Source: Burkholderia thailandensis E264
Lineage (GTDB): Bacteria > Pseudomonadota > Gammaproteobacteria > Burkholderiales > Burkholderiaceae
DNA: 64,000 bases
Assembly (NCBI RefSeq): GCF_000012365.1
Contig: NC_007651.1
Span: 2,666,001-2,730,000 of the forward strand
Reading direction: 5' to 3'
The position numbers and the translations under genes were made by a program. Each line of letters starts with the position of its first letter. Position 1 is the stretch's first letter. Below the pieces are notes generated by a model that was given only the letters and a program-made list of their open reading frames with translations, was not told where the DNA came from and did not search any database. Positions 37,811 to 48,265 of this stretch are shown here, piece by piece.

Positions 37811-38045
37811 GCGCCTCCCCGCGCCGCGCGCCGCCCGCCGTTTCGTCGCTTTCCGCGTCGATTCGCCACGTGGGCTGAATCCTGATGCCCGCCGACGCCG
37901 GGCGCGCGATGAATCGTGTCCCGGTCTGGCGGCCCGCCGTCTGGGCGGATCGGCGCGCCGGATGCGCGACGGCAGAACCGCGCGGCCGCCGCCGCGCCGC
38001 CGGGGCGGCACCGCCGAAGGCGAGCGCGGCGGCGCGCGCCGCCGC

Positions 38046-38816
38046 TCAGCTCCCGGCCCGGATCGCCGCGAGGAACAGTATCGGCGGGCGCCGGCACTCC
38101 GCCTCGAGGTCCGGCCGCACCGCGAGCGCATCGGGAATCGGCGCCGGCTCGCCGAGGTGCGTGAGCGTGAAGCCTGCCTTCAGCAGCGTGTTCACATAGG
38201 TCTCGACCGTCCGGTGGTATTTGACGATGCCGTCGACGAACCAGCGCGTGTCGCGCCGCCCCTCCTGCCGATAGCGATCGACGGGCCAGTGCTGCTTGTG
38301 GCCGTCGTCGTCGCGCACCCAGCCGTGCGGATACGCGGTGCAGATCGGATGCTCGACCGAGAACACGAAGCGGCCGTTCGAGCGCAGCGCGTCGTAGATC
38401 CGCGCGACGACGCCCGCGTAATCCTCGACGTAATGCAGCGCGAGCGACGACACGACGAGGTCGAACGCACGCGTCGCCGCGTGATAGGTCTCGATCGACC
38501 GCTGCAGATAGGTGATCGCTTCGTCGTCGGTGCGGGCGCGCGCCTCGTCGAGCATTCGCGACGACACGTCGACGGCCGTCACCGACGCCGCGCCGTGCGT
38601 GCGCGCATAGCGGGCGAAATCGCCGAAGCCGCAGCCGAGGTCGAGCACGTGCAGGCCCGCCAGGTCCGGCAGCAGACGCTTCATCGCGGGAAATTCGAGT
38701 GCGCCGTTCAGGCCGGTATCGCCTTGTCGAAGCGTACGGTAGCCTTCAAAGAACGATGCGTCGTCGTAGATGTTTTGCGGCGCGGACGGCGGCGCCGGGT
38801 TGGGATCGCTGCTCAC
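38046..38816 (-). CDS. SAM-dependent methyltransferase (class I)
   Basis: 256 residues with a Rossmann methyltransferase fold: motif I VLDLGCGFGDFARYA, acidic motif II (TAVDVSSRML), and FDLVVSSLALHYVED at motif IV. The start chosen is GTG 38816 with AGGAG 8 nt upstream; the frame runs further upstream without a good ribosome site. The family includes small-molecule and ubiquinone/biotin-type methyltransferases; no substrate can be given. It is divergent from the osmoprotectant transporter operon and separated from it by about 340 bp. Confidence 0.85.
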   Translation of the reverse strand: MSSDPNPAPPSAPQNIYDDASFFEGYRTLRQGDTGLNGALEFPAMKRLLPDLAGLHVLDLGCGFGDFARYARTHGAASVTAVDVSSRMLDEARARTDDEAITYLQRSIETYHAATRAFDLVVSSLALHYVEDYAGVVARIYDALRSNGRFVFSVEHPICTAYPHGWVRDDDGHKQHWPVDRYRQEGRRDTRWFVDGIVKYHRTVETYVNTLLKAGFTLTHLGEPAPIPDALAVRPDLEAECRRPPILFLAAIRAGS

Positions 38817-39157
38817 GATGAACGCTCCTTGACGTAGACGGCAATCGGCGGAAAGCGGCTCAAGACGATTCGAGGCGACGGTGCGGCGCAATATCCGTTC
38901 GGCGCGCGGCGCCGTCGGTTGCATTGTATCGCCGCGATACGGAAATGCGCAGTCCAAAGCGATTGGATGCGATTATTCGCGACTATTCGGCCCCGCGCGT
39001 GAACGCGCCCTTGTTTGCCAAAGCGCGCCCGCTCAAGTACCTTGACCCCCTGCCGCCTGCGATCGGCCCCGCTTCGCCCCCGGCCGAGTGCCGCCTCCCG
39101 GGCGGGCGGCGGCCATTGCATCCGCTCATTTGCTGCCCGACAGGAGTGCCTGCCCCG
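38817..39157. other. Divergent intergenic region, methyltransferase / osmF operon
   Basis: About 340 bp between divergent genes. It should hold the promoter of the osmoprotectant operon. No specific element was identified beyond an AGGAG about 12 nt before the osmF ATG. Confidence 0.4.
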
Positions 39158-40096
39158 ATGAAAGTTCCCCGCTTCAGCCGTTCCCTGCGCGCGGCTGCCG
39201 CCGCCCTCGCCGTTTCCGTCTGCGCCACCGCGCCCGGCGCGCACGCCGCCGGCGCGATCACCGTCGCGTCGAAGATCGACACCGAGGGCAATCTGCTCGG
39301 CAACGTGATCGCGCAGGTGCTGAAGGCGCACGGCATCGCCGTCGTCGACAAGATCGGGCTCGGCGCGACGCCGATCGTCAGAAAGGCGCTGACGACGGGC
39401 GAAATCGACATCTATCCGGAATACACGGGCAACGCCGCGTTCTTCTTCAACAAGGCCGACGATCCCGCGTGGAAGAACGCCGCGCAAGGCTACGCGCTCG
39501 CCAGGCAGCTCGATTACGCGGCGAACCGGATCGTCTGGCTCGCGCCCGCGCCCGCGAACAACACGTGGGGCGTCGCGGTGCTGAGCTCGGTCGCGCAAGC
39601 GCAGCATCTGAAGACGTTCAGCGACTTCGGCAGATGGGTCGGCGCGGGGGGCAAGGTGAAGCTCGCCGCGTCGGCCGAGTTCGTCAACAGCGCGTCGGCG
39701 CTGCCGTCGTTCGAGAAGGTGTACGGCTTCAAGCTGAAGCAGGAGCAGATGCTCGTGCTGTCGGGCGGCGACACCGCGGCGACGATCAAGGCCGCCGCGC
39801 AGCAGACGGACGGCGTGAACGCCGCGATGGTCTACGGCACCGACGGCGGCATCGCGGCCGCCGGGCTCACGGTGCTCGACGACGACAAGCACGTGCAGCC
39901 CGTCTATGCGCCCACGCCGATCATCCGCGAGGCGGTGCTCAAAGCGCATCCGCAGATCGCCGATTATCTGAAGCCCGTGTTCGCGGGCCTCGATCTGAAG
40001 ACGCTGCAGACGCTCAACGCGCGGATACAGATCAACGGCGAGCCGGCCGCGAGCGTCGCGGCGAGCTATCTGAAAGCGAAGGGCTTCGTCAAATGA
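39158..40096 (+). CDS. osmF: Osmoprotectant ABC transporter, periplasmic binding protein
   Basis: 312 residues. A Sec signal peptide (basic MKVPRFSRSLR, hydrophobic core, cleavage near AHAAG) precedes an OpuAC-type binding domain. Family features are ITVASKIDTEGNLLGNVIAQ at the start, GEIDIYPEYTGN and TDGGIAA. Such proteins bind glycine betaine, choline or related quaternary amines in the periplasm. It heads an operon whose order (binding protein, large permease, ATPase, small permease) is that of yehZ-yehY-yehX-yehW of enterobacteria. The stop overlaps the next start by 4 nt. Confidence 0.88.
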   Translation: MKVPRFSRSLRAAAAALAVSVCATAPGAHAAGAITVASKIDTEGNLLGNVIAQVLKAHGIAVVDKIGLGATPIVRKALTTGEIDIYPEYTGNAAFFFNKADDPAWKNAAQGYALARQLDYAANRIVWLAPAPANNTWGVAVLSSVAQAQHLKTFSDFGRWVGAGGKVKLAASAEFVNSASALPSFEKVYGFKLKQEQMLVLSGGDTAATIKAAAQQTDGVNAAMVYGTDGGIAAAGLTVLDDDKHVQPVYAPTPIIREAVLKAHPQIADYLKPVFAGLDLKTLQTLNARIQINGEPAASVAASYLKAKGFVK

Positions 40097-41313
40097 CGGC
40101 GCGCACGGCGGGCCGGGTCGGCGCGCCCGCCCTCGCGCCGCGCCCGCGCGCGGCTCCCGCATGGGCCGCGCGCGTCGACAAGGTCGGCGTGCTGATCGCC
40201 GCGCTCGTCGCGTATGCGGCATTCGTCCAACCGTTCGTCACGTTGCGCGCGAACCGGATCGCGGCGGGCACGGCGCTCACGCTCGGCGCGGTGTTTCCGG
40301 CGCCGAGCGCGCACGCGCTCGATGCGCTGTGGGCGGCCGGCGCGCTCTTCGCGCTCGTGCGCAGCCGCGCCGCATTGCGCGTGGCCATCGGCGCCGTGCT
40401 CGTACTCGCGCTGTGCGTGGCGCTCGGCGCGGCGCCCGCGCATCTCGTCACGCCGGACACGCCGCTCGCGCGCGTATCGCCCGCGGCGGGTGCCTGGCTG
40501 CTGCTGTTCGCGTTCGCGGTGCTGATCGCCGATGCGCTCGCCCGCATCTCGCTTGCGCCCGCGAAGCGCGTCGTCGCGCTCGCGGCGGCGCTCGCGGCGC
40601 TCGCGGCGTTCATCCACGGCGGCTTCTGGGACGGGCTGTCGGTGATGCAGGAATACGCGGTGCGCGCCGACACGTTCCGCAGCGAGGCGATCCGCCACGT
40701 CGCGCTCGTCGCCGGCTCGGTGGCGGCGGCCGTCGCGATCGGCGTGCCGCTCGGCATCGCCTGCACGCGCTTCGCCGCGCTGCGCGGCGCGCTGCTGCCG
40801 CTGCTGAACGTCGTGCAGACGATCCCGAGCATCGCGCTGTACGGCCTGCTGATGGCGCCGCTCGCGATCCTCGCCGCGCGCGTGCCGCTCGCCGCCCGCG
40901 CGGGCGTGAGCGGCATCGGCGTCGCGCCCGCGCTGATCGCCCTCTTCCTGTACGCGCTGCTGCCGATCGTGTCGAGCGTCGTCGTCGGCTTCGCGCAGGT
41001 GCCCGCCGCCGTCGTCGAGGCGGCGCTCGCGATGGGGATGACGGGCCGCGAGCGGCTCGTCGCGATCGAGCTGCCGCTCGCGCTGCCCGTCGTGCTGTCC
41101 GGCGTGCGCATCGTGCTCGTGCAGAACATCGGCCTCGCGGCCGTCGCCGCGCTGATCGGCGGCGGCGGCTTCGGCACGTTCATCTTTCAGGGGCTCGGCC
41201 AGTCCGCCACCGATCTCGTGCTGCTCGGCGCGCTGCCGACGATCGCGCTCGCGCTCGTCACCGCCGTGCTGTTCGAGGCGGCGACCGACATCGCGAAAGG
41301 AGCGCGCCGATGA
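40093..41313 (+). CDS. yehY: Osmoprotectant ABC transporter, large permease (YehY-like)
   Basis: 406 residues. Several N-terminal hydrophobic helices precede a binding-protein-dependent permease domain (about 185-400) with the EAA-type loop GMTGRERLVAIELPLALPVVLSG. The extra N-terminal helices and length fit YehY rather than the short OpuBB permeases. It starts at ATG 40093 inside the osmF stop (ATGA) and ends overlapping the ATPase start. Confidence 0.87.
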   Translation: MTARTAGRVGAPALAPRPRAAPAWAARVDKVGVLIAALVAYAAFVQPFVTLRANRIAAGTALTLGAVFPAPSAHALDALWAAGALFALVRSRAALRVAIGAVLVLALCVALGAAPAHLVTPDTPLARVSPAAGAWLLLFAFAVLIADALARISLAPAKRVVALAAALAALAAFIHGGFWDGLSVMQEYAVRADTFRSEAIRHVALVAGSVAAAVAIGVPLGIACTRFAALRGALLPLLNVVQTIPSIALYGLLMAPLAILAARVPLAARAGVSGIGVAPALIALFLYALLPIVSSVVVGFAQVPAAVVEAALAMGMTGRERLVAIELPLALPVVLSGVRIVLVQNIGLAAVAALIGGGGFGTFIFQGLGQSATDLVLLGALPTIALALVTAVLFEAATDIAKGARR

Positions 41314-42248
41314 TCGAGATCGAACGCGTGAGCCGGCTGTTCGGCGACATCGCCGCGGTCGACGACGTGTCGCTCGCGGTTGCGCGCGGCACGGTGACGG
41401 CGCTCGTCGGCGCATCGGGCAGCGGCAAGTCGACGCTTCTGCGAATGATCAACCGGCTGATCGCGCCGACGAGCGGGACGATTCGCGTCGACGGCGTCGA
41501 CACCGCGAGCGTGCCCGCCGAGACGCTGCGGCGCGGGATCGGCTACGTGATCCAGGGGCACGGCCTCTTCCCGCACTGGACGGTCGCGCGCAACATCGCG
41601 ACCGTGCCGCGCCTGCTCGGCTGGCGCGCGGCGCGCATCGACGCGCGCGTGCGCGAGCTGCTCGCGCTGTTCGAGCTCGACTACGACACGTACGCGCGCA
41701 AGCTGCCGCACCAACTGTCGGGCGGCCAGCAGCAGCGCGTCGGCGTCGCGCGCGCGCTCGCGGCCGAGCCCGCGATCCTGCTGATGGACGAGCCGTTCGG
41801 CGCGCTCGATCCGATCATCCGCGGCAAGGCGCAGGACGATCTCGCCGCGCTGCAGCGCCGGCTCGGGATCACGATCGTGATCGTCACGCACGACATCGAC
41901 GAGGCGCTGCGGCTCGGCGACCAGATCGCGGTGATGGACGCGGGGCGCATCCTGCAGGCGGGCCCGCCCGCCGAGATTCTCGGGCGGCCGCAGCCGGGCG
42001 TCGTCGAGCGGCTCGTCGCGGGCCTCGACCGGCCGCTGCGCCTGCTCGCGCTCACGCGCGTCGACGCGCTTGCCGAACCCGGCGCGGCGCCCGGCGAGCC
42101 GATATCGGGCGCGCTCACGCTGCGCGACGCGATCTCCGAGCTGCTGTGGCGCGGCGCGAGCGCGCTGCCCGTATCGAGCGCGGACGGCGCGGCGGCCAGG
42201 CGCATCACGCTCGATGCGATCGTCGCGCAGGCGAAGCGGCCGGCATGA
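41310..42248 (+). CDS. yehX: Osmoprotectant ABC transporter, ATP-binding subunit (YehX-like)
   Basis: 312 residues with a full ABC ATPase core: Walker A GASGSGKST, Q-loop IQGHGLF, signature LSGGQQQRVGVARAL, Walker B ILLMDEPFGALD and the H-loop THDIDEAL. A C-terminal extension of about 75 residues follows, as in OpuCA/YehX proteins, but without clear CBS motifs. AAAGGAG precedes the ATG. It overlaps both neighbours by 4 nt. Confidence 0.9.
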   Translation: MIEIERVSRLFGDIAAVDDVSLAVARGTVTALVGASGSGKSTLLRMINRLIAPTSGTIRVDGVDTASVPAETLRRGIGYVIQGHGLFPHWTVARNIATVPRLLGWRAARIDARVRELLALFELDYDTYARKLPHQLSGGQQQRVGVARALAAEPAILLMDEPFGALDPIIRGKAQDDLAALQRRLGITIVIVTHDIDEALRLGDQIAVMDAGRILQAGPPAEILGRPQPGVVERLVAGLDRPLRLLALTRVDALAEPGAAPGEPISGALTLRDAISELLWRGASALPVSSADGAAARRITLDAIVAQAKRPA

Positions 42249-43081
42249 GGCGCGCGATGAAAACCTCGGGCGCCGCGCGCAAGACGGGCACGGCCGGCGC
42301 GCCGGGCACGCTTGGCACCGCGTGCCGGCGCGCGGCCGTGATGCTCGCCCGCGGCGGCGCGCTGGCGGCGCTCGCCGTGATGCTCGCGCGGCCCGGCTGG
42401 CTCGCGCCCCTTTTCGCGCCGTTCGCCGACAACGGCGCGCCCGCGATCTACCCGCGCGCGAGCCTCCTCGATCTGACGCTGTCGCATCTCGCGATCGTCG
42501 CCGCGGCGAGCGCGGCAGGCGCGATCGCCGCGCTCGCCGCCGGGATCTTCGTCACGCGGCGCGCCGGTGCGGAATTCCTGCCCGTGGCGCGCAGCGTCGT
42601 GCACATCGGGCAAACCTTTCCGCCCGTCGCGGTGCTCGCGCTCGCGGTGCCGGCGGTCGGCTTCGGCGTGAAGCCCGTGCTGATCGCGCTGATCCTGTAC
42701 GGACTGCTGCCGATCTTCGAAAGCACGATCGCGGGGCTGCAGGACGTGCCGGCCGATGCGGTCGACGCCGCGCGCGGGATGGGGATGAGCGCGCTGCAGC
42801 GGCTCGCGTGGGTCGAGCTGCCGCTGGCATTTCCGGTGATCCTGAACGGCATCCGGCTTGCGGTCGTCATCAACCTCGGCACGGCGACGATCGGCTCGAC
42901 CGTCGCGGCGAAGGGGCTCGGCGACGTGATCATCGCCGGGCTGCAGACGTCGAACACCGCGTTCGTGCTGCAAGGCGGCCTCGTCGTCGCGCTGCTCGCG
43001 GTGCTGATCTACGACGCGCTCGGCGTGATCGGCCGATGGCTCGCGCCGGCGAGCGCGGCGCGGCGAGAAGGCGGCGCGTAG
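42245..43081 (+). CDS. yehW: Osmoprotectant ABC transporter, small permease (YehW-like)
   Basis: 278 residues. After a basic start and one N-terminal helix, a binding-protein-dependent permease domain carries the EAA-loop GMGMSALQRLAWVELPLAFP and the GTATIGSTVAAKGLGD segment typical of OpuC/YehW permeases. It is the last gene of the operon and starts inside the ATPase stop (ATGA). A GC-rich hairpin follows 9 nt after its stop. Confidence 0.87.
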   Translation: MRRAMKTSGAARKTGTAGAPGTLGTACRRAAVMLARGGALAALAVMLARPGWLAPLFAPFADNGAPAIYPRASLLDLTLSHLAIVAAASAAGAIAALAAGIFVTRRAGAEFLPVARSVVHIGQTFPPVAVLALAVPAVGFGVKPVLIALILYGLLPIFESTIAGLQDVPADAVDAARGMGMSALQRLAWVELPLAFPVILNGIRLAVVINLGTATIGSTVAAKGLGDVIIAGLQTSNTAFVLQGGLVVALLAVLIYDALGVIGRWLAPASAARREGGA

Positions 43082-43090
43082 TCCGGCTGT

Positions 43091-43127
43091 GCGCGGCGCG
43101 CGAATGCGGGGCGCTCTCGCGCCGCGC
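43091..43127 (+). terminator. Hairpin after the osmoprotectant operon
   Basis: Perfect 10-bp stem (GCGCGGCGCG with CGCGCCGCGC, 17-nt loop) just after the yehW stop. There is no following T-run, so intrinsic termination is uncertain. Confidence 0.35.
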
Positions 43128-43898
43128 GATACGGCAAGCGATGCGGCAGCGGCTGCCGCGCGGCATGAGCGCTGACAGGCGCATGGCCTCGCGTTTCGTC
43201 TCGCCCCGCGCCGGCCCGCCCGCGAGACCGATTTCCGCACGCGCGGCGGCATCGGTCGCGCATTCCCATCTCGACGTCCTATTGCGCGCGTCTCCCGGCG
43301 TGCCCCGAGCGTTGGCGCACGCCCGCGCGCCGGATGTGCAATAGCCGACGACCGCCCCTCGCATGCGTCCCTTTCGCTGCATCGCAGCGGACACGCAAGC
43401 CGGCATCGCGATGCATTTGTCCTTTCCTCCGCAACAAACGCACGCACCGCCGATGCACGCGCGTTCGCCCGCGGCGTGCTCAACGCGCGGCCCGCGACGA
43501 TTTCAGCAAGAGGGAATCGTGTCGAGCAAGGTCATCTCGGCGCGCGCATGTCGGACGAATGTCGGTCGACGCGGATGGAGCGCACTCGCCGCATGCGCGA
43601 ACGACAGCGACATGCACACCGAACCCAGCACCGTTTGCACACGCTCCGGCGGCCGTCCGGCGTTTTTTGATCCATGACATAAAGTGCCGTTTAAATTGTT
43701 TCCAATCGGTAGCTCATCGGGAAGAATTGAATCGACGAAAGCGAATTCAAATGCCAAATTTGACGGATTTGGAACGCGTTCGATCGGCTCGTTCTGCGCG
43801 CGGAAACCGGGATTCAAAGCCTGATTCGGCCGCTTGCGGAAATGCGGCGCCAAAAGCGATCGCGAGCGGATTCGAACGAAAAAAAGCAGGAAAGCACG
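43128..43898. other. Long intergenic region before the RRM-like gene and arc operon
   Basis: About 770 bp with no convincing gene. Its last 240 bp (from about 43660) are less GC-rich than the surroundings and probably hold the promoter of the downstream genes. A loose FNR/ANR-like half-palindrome (TTGTT, 4 nt, ATCGG) is at 43697-43710. Confidence 0.4.
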
Positions 43899-44231
43899 AT
43901 GAGAATCTGCATTGAAAATATTCAACCGGGGATCACACGAGAAGAGCTACAGGCTTTCTTATTCAAATACACCGGAAAGACATTTACCGATATTCAATTC
44001 ATCGGACAGTCGGGTCCGAGGCCGGGCGCACTGCTCGACATCGCCGGCACCAGTTGGAGTGCGCTCGCGGAAATCCGCCGCCGGCTGCACGGCATGTACT
44101 GGAAGCGGCGCCGGATCGGCGTGTGGCTCTTTTCGTTCTGGGACCGCAGCGATGCCGCCGAGGTGCGGCGTCAACGCGAAGCCCGCACACAACAGGCACG
44201 GAGCACGCCCATGACGACGCTCCGCCGATAA
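43899..44231 (+). CDS. Small RRM-like RNA-binding protein
   Basis: 110 residues. The N-terminus (RICIENIQPGITREELQAFL, then a strand near FTDIQFIG) follows the beta-alpha-beta start of an RNA-recognition motif, with a basic C-terminal half (YWKRRRIGVWLF). Single-RRM small proteins occur in many proteobacteria and bind single-stranded RNA. AGGAAAG lies 6 nt before the ATG. It sits 154 bp upstream of arcD on the same strand, so co-expression is possible. Function is not known. Confidence 0.65.
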   Translation: MRICIENIQPGITREELQAFLFKYTGKTFTDIQFIGQSGPRPGALLDIAGTSWSALAEIRRRLHGMYWKRRRIGVWLFSFWDRSDAAEVRRQREARTQQARSTPMTTLRR

Positions 44232-44385
44232 GGCCCGAACGGGCACGCACCGAACCATTTCAAACGACGCGCGTTCGGCCGAACCGCGCGCAAGCGGCAC
44301 ACCGCCGCGCACCGCCGCCCGAGCGGATGCGCGATGGCCGCATGCGCGCCGCGTTCTTGCGCGAATGCGATTGCGAGGAAACATC

Positions 44386-45846
44386 ATGGCTGAAGTGACA
44401 CAAGAACGAGACGTCGCGACGACATCCGCGACGAACAAGTTGCAGCTCGGCGCGCTCACCGCGCTCGTCGTCGGATCGATGATCGGCGGAGGCATCTTCT
44501 CGCTGCCGCAGAACATGGCGGCCACCGCCGACGCGGGGGCGATCCTGATCGGCTGGGCGATCACCGCAGTCGGCATGCTCACGCTCGCGTTCGTGTTCCA
44601 GACGCTCGCGAACCGCAAGCCGCAGCTCGACGGCGGCGTCTACGCGTATGCGCAGGCGGGCTTCGGCGACTACATGGGCTTCTCGTCCGCATGGGGCTAC
44701 TGGATCAGCGCGTGGCTCGGCAACGTCGGCTACTTCGTGCTGCTGTTCTCGACGCTCGGCTACTTCTTCCCGGTGTTCGGCGAAGGCAACACGCCCGCCT
44801 CGATCGCGGGCGCATCGGTGCTGCTGTGGGCCGTGCACTTCCTCGTGCTGCGTGGGATCAAGGAGGCGGCATTCGTCAATCTCGTCACGACCGTCGCGAA
44901 GATCGTCCCGCTCGCCGTCTTCATCCTGATCTGCTTCTTCGCGTTCAGGCTCGACGTGTTCCGCACCGACATCTGGGGCCGCGCGAATCCGTCGCTCGGC
45001 TCGGTGATGAACCAGGTTCGCAACATGATGCTCGTGACCGTCTGGGTGTTCATCGGCATCGAGGGCGCGAGCATCTTCTCGGCGCGCGCGCAAAGGCGCA
45101 GCGACGTCGGCCGCGCGACCGTGATCGGTTTCGCCGGCGTGCTGCTCGTGCTCGTGCTCGTCAACGTGCTGTCGCTCGGCATCATGACGCAGCCGCAGCT
45201 CGCGAAGCTGCAGAACCCTTCGATGGCGGCCGTGCTCGAGCATGTCGTCGGCCACTGGGGCGCGGTGCTCATCAGCGTCGGCCTCGTCGTGTCGCTCGCG
45301 GGCGCGCTGCTGTCGTGGGTGCTGCTGTGCGCGGAAATCATGTTCTCGGCCGCGAAGGACCACACGATGCCCGCGTTCCTGCGCAAGGAGAACGCGAACC
45401 ACGTGCCGGCGAACGCGCTCTGGCTCACGAACGCGATGGTCCAGGTGTTCCTGCTGATCACGCTGTTCTCGCAGAGCACCTATCTGTCGCTGATCTATCT
45501 CGCGACGTCGATGATCCTGATTCCGTACTTCTGGTCGGCCGCCTATGCGCTCCTCATCGCCGTGCGCGGCGAGACCTACGAGGGCGACGCGCGCGCGCGC
45601 CGCAAGGACCTTTTCGTCGCCGCGCTCGCCGTGCTGTATGCGGTGTGGCTGCTGTACGCGGGCGGCGTCAAGTATCTGCTGCTGTCCGCCCTTCTCTACG
45701 CGCCGGGCGCGCTCTTCTTCGCGAAGGCGAAGCGCGAGCTCGGCAAGCCGGTCTTCACCGCCGCCGAAAAGCTGATCTTCGCGGCGGCGGCCGCCGCCGC
45801 ACTCGCCGCGGCCTACGCGCTCCACAGCGGGCTCATCACCCTTTGA
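44386..45846 (+). CDS. arcD: Arginine/ornithine antiporter
   Basis: 486 residues of the basic amino acid/polyamine antiporter family with about 12-13 membrane helices. It has the N-terminal [16 protein letters not shown] motif and the [16 protein letters not shown] block. It exchanges external arginine for internal ornithine across the inner membrane, feeding the deiminase pathway. GAGGAAAC precedes the ATG at 44386. It is the first gene of the arcDABC operon, with arcA 17 bp downstream. Confidence 0.94.
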   Translation: MAEVTQERDVATTSATNKLQLGALTALVVGSMIGGGIFSLPQNMAATADAGAILIGWAITAVGMLTLAFVFQTLANRKPQLDGGVYAYAQAGFGDYMGFSSAWGYWISAWLGNVGYFVLLFSTLGYFFPVFGEGNTPASIAGASVLLWAVHFLVLRGIKEAAFVNLVTTVAKIVPLAVFILICFFAFRLDVFRTDIWGRANPSLGSVMNQVRNMMLVTVWVFIGIEGASIFSARAQRRSDVGRATVIGFAGVLLVLVLVNVLSLGIMTQPQLAKLQNPSMAAVLEHVVGHWGAVLISVGLVVSLAGALLSWVLLCAEIMFSAAKDHTMPAFLRKENANHVPANALWLTNAMVQVFLLITLFSQSTYLSLIYLATSMILIPYFWSAAYALLIAVRGETYEGDARARRKDLFVAALAVLYAVWLLYAGGVKYLLLSALLYAPGALFFAKAKRELGKPVFTAAEKLIFAAAAAAALAAAYALHSGLITL

Positions 45847-45863
45847 TCGAAGAGGTAATCAAC

Positions 45864-47120
45864 ATGTCCCAAGCCATCCCTGAAGTCGGCGTCCATTCCG
45901 AAGTCGGCAAATTGCGCAAGGTGCTCGTCTGCTCGCCGGGCCTCGCGCACCAGCGCCTCACGCCGAGCAACTGCGACGAGCTGCTGTTCGACGACGTGAT
46001 GTGGGTGAACCAGGCGAAGCGCGACCACTTCGATTTCGTGTCGAAGATGCGCGAGCGCGGCGTCGAGGTGCTCGAGATGCACAACCTGCTGACCGAGACC
46101 GTCCAGAACCCGGCCGCGCTCAAGTGGATTCTCGATCGCAAGATCACGCCGGACAACGTCGGCATCGGCCTCGTCGACGAAGTGCGTGCGTGGCTCGAAA
46201 GCCTCGAGCCGCGCGCGCTCGCGGAGTTCCTGATCGGCGGCGTCGCGGCGAGCGACATTCCCGGCGCCGAGCGCTCGAAGGTGCTCACGCTGTTCCGCGA
46301 CTATCTCGGCAAGTCGTCGTTCGTGCTGCCGCCGCTGCCGAACATGATGTTCACGCGCGACACGTCGTGCTGGATCTACGGCGGCGTCACGCTCAATCCG
46401 ATGCACTGGCCCGCGCGCCGGCAGGAGACGCTCCTCGTCGCGGCGGTCTACAAATTCCACCCGGCGTTCGCCGACGCGAAGTTCGACGTCTGGTACGGCG
46501 ACCCCGACCGCGATCACGGCATGGCGACGCTCGAGGGCGGCGACGTGATGCCGATCGGCCGCGGCGTCGTGCTCGTCGGCATGGGCGAGCGCACGTCGCG
46601 TCAGGCGGTCGGCCAGCTCGCGCAGTCGCTGTTCGCCAAGGGCGCCGCCGAGCGCGTGATCGTCGCCGGGCTGCCGACCTCGCGCGCGTCGATGCACCTC
46701 GACACCGTGTTCAGCTTCTGCGACCGCGATCTCGTGACGGTCTTCCCCGAAGTCGTGAACCGGATCGTCCCGTTCTCGCTGCGCCCGGGCGGCGACGCGC
46801 ATTACGGCGTCGACATCGAGCGGGAGGACAAGCCGTTCATCGACGTCGTCGCGCACGCGCTCGGCCTGAAGGCGCTGCGCGTCGTCGAGACGGGCGGCAA
46901 CGATTTCGCGGCCGAGCGCGAGCAATGGGACGACGGCAACAACATGGTCTGCATCGAGCCGGGCGTCGTCGTCGGCTATGACCGCAATACGTACACGAAC
47001 ACGCTGCTGCGCAAGGCGGGCGTCGAGGTGATCACGATCGGCTCGAGCGAGCTCGGCCGCGGCCGGGGCGGCGGCCACTGCATGACCTGCCCGGTGCTGC
47101 GCGATCCCGTCGACTACTGA
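45864..47120 (+). CDS. arcA: Arginine deiminase
   Basis: 418 residues, the size of the Pseudomonas enzyme. Hydrolyses arginine to citrulline and ammonia. By codon count, the catalytic Cys406 (in GGGHCMTCP) and His278 (in SMHLDTVF) fall at the same numbers as in P. aeruginosa ADI. The substrate-binding blocks LPNMMFTRD and [10 protein letters not shown] are also present. It is second in arcDABC. Under oxygen limitation the pathway yields ATP from arginine and raises local pH. Confidence 0.97.
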   Translation: MSQAIPEVGVHSEVGKLRKVLVCSPGLAHQRLTPSNCDELLFDDVMWVNQAKRDHFDFVSKMRERGVEVLEMHNLLTETVQNPAALKWILDRKITPDNVGIGLVDEVRAWLESLEPRALAEFLIGGVAASDIPGAERSKVLTLFRDYLGKSSFVLPPLPNMMFTRDTSCWIYGGVTLNPMHWPARRQETLLVAAVYKFHPAFADAKFDVWYGDPDRDHGMATLEGGDVMPIGRGVVLVGMGERTSRQAVGQLAQSLFAKGAAERVIVAGLPTSRASMHLDTVFSFCDRDLVTVFPEVVNRIVPFSLRPGGDAHYGVDIEREDKPFIDVVAHALGLKALRVVETGGNDFAAEREQWDDGNNMVCIEPGVVVGYDRNTYTNTLLRKAGVEVITIGSSELGRGRGGGHCMTCPVLRDPVDY

Positions 47121-47178
47121 TGCCAAGCGTCGCGACGGCGCTCGCGCCGCCGCCCCCGACAACCCACGGAGAAACCAG

Positions 47179-48189
47179 ATGAGCTTCAACCTGCACAATC
47201 GCAACCTGCTGAGCCTGATCCACCACAGCGCGCGCGAGCTGCGCTATCTGCTCGACCTCGCGCGGGATCTCAAGCGCGCGAAGTACAGCGGCACCGAGCA
47301 GCCGCGCCTCTTGCGCAAGAACATCGCGCTCATCTTCGAAAAGACGTCCACCCGCACGCGCTGCGCGTTCGAAGTCGCCGCGTACGACCAGGGCGCGAAC
47401 GTCACGTACATCGATCCGGCTTCGTCGCAGATCGGCCACAAGGAAAGCATGAAGGACACGGCGCGCGTGCTCGGCCGGATGTACGACGCGATCGAGTACC
47501 GGGGCTTCAGCCAGGAGATCGTCGAGGAGCTCGCGCACCATGCGGGCGTGCCCGTCTTCAACGGGCTTACCGACGAATACCACCCGACGCAGATGCTCGC
47601 CGACGTGATGACGATGCGCGAGCACAGCGACAAGCCGCTGCACGACATCAGCTACGCGTATCTCGGCGACGCGCGCAACAACATGGGCAACTCGCTGCTT
47701 CTGATCGGCGCGAAGCTTGGGATGGACGTGCGCATCGGCGCGCCGAAGTCGCTCTGGCCCGCCGCCGATTTCATCGCGCAGTGCGAGGCGTTCGCGGCCG
47801 AGAGCGGCGCGCGGCTCACGCTGACCGAGGACCCGTACGAAGCGGTCAAGGGCGTCGACTTCATTCACACCGACGTGTGGGTATCGATGGGCGAGCCCGT
47901 CGAGGCGTGGGACGAGCGGATCAACGCGCTGCTGCCGTATCAGGTGAACCGCAAGCTGATCGAATCGACGGGCAATCCGCGCACGCGCTTCATGCACTGC
48001 CTGCCGTCGTTCCACAACTGCGACACGAAGGTCGGCAAGCAGATCGCCGAGCGCTATCCGCACCTGAAGGACGGCATCGAAGTGACCGACGAAGTGTTCG
48101 AGTCGCCGCGCTGCATCGCGTTCGAGCAGGCGGAAAACCGCATGCACACGATCAAGGCGGTCCTCGTGTCGACTCTGGGCGGCATCTGA
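47179..48189 (+). CDS. arcB: Catabolic ornithine carbamoyltransferase
   Basis: 336 residues. Converts citrulline and phosphate to ornithine and carbamoyl phosphate in this operon. It has the carbamoyl-phosphate loop STRTRCAFE (about 55-63), HPTQMLADV and the ornithine-site [15 protein letters not shown] precedes the ATG; 58 bp separate it from arcA. The catabolic role is assigned from its place between arcA and arcC. Confidence 0.96.
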   Translation: MSFNLHNRNLLSLIHHSARELRYLLDLARDLKRAKYSGTEQPRLLRKNIALIFEKTSTRTRCAFEVAAYDQGANVTYIDPASSQIGHKESMKDTARVLGRMYDAIEYRGFSQEIVEELAHHAGVPVFNGLTDEYHPTQMLADVMTMREHSDKPLHDISYAYLGDARNNMGNSLLLIGAKLGMDVRIGAPKSLWPAADFIAQCEAFAAESGARLTLTEDPYEAVKGVDFIHTDVWVSMGEPVEAWDERINALLPYQVNRKLIESTGNPRTRFMHCLPSFHNCDTKVGKQIAERYPHLKDGIEVTDEVFESPRCIAFEQAENRMHTIKAVLVSTLGGI

Positions 48190-48265
48190 CGCTCGGCGCG
48201 CACCATCGAACCGGACGGCGCGACGCCTCGCCGTCCGCACCGTCCGCACTACAAGGAGAAACACG

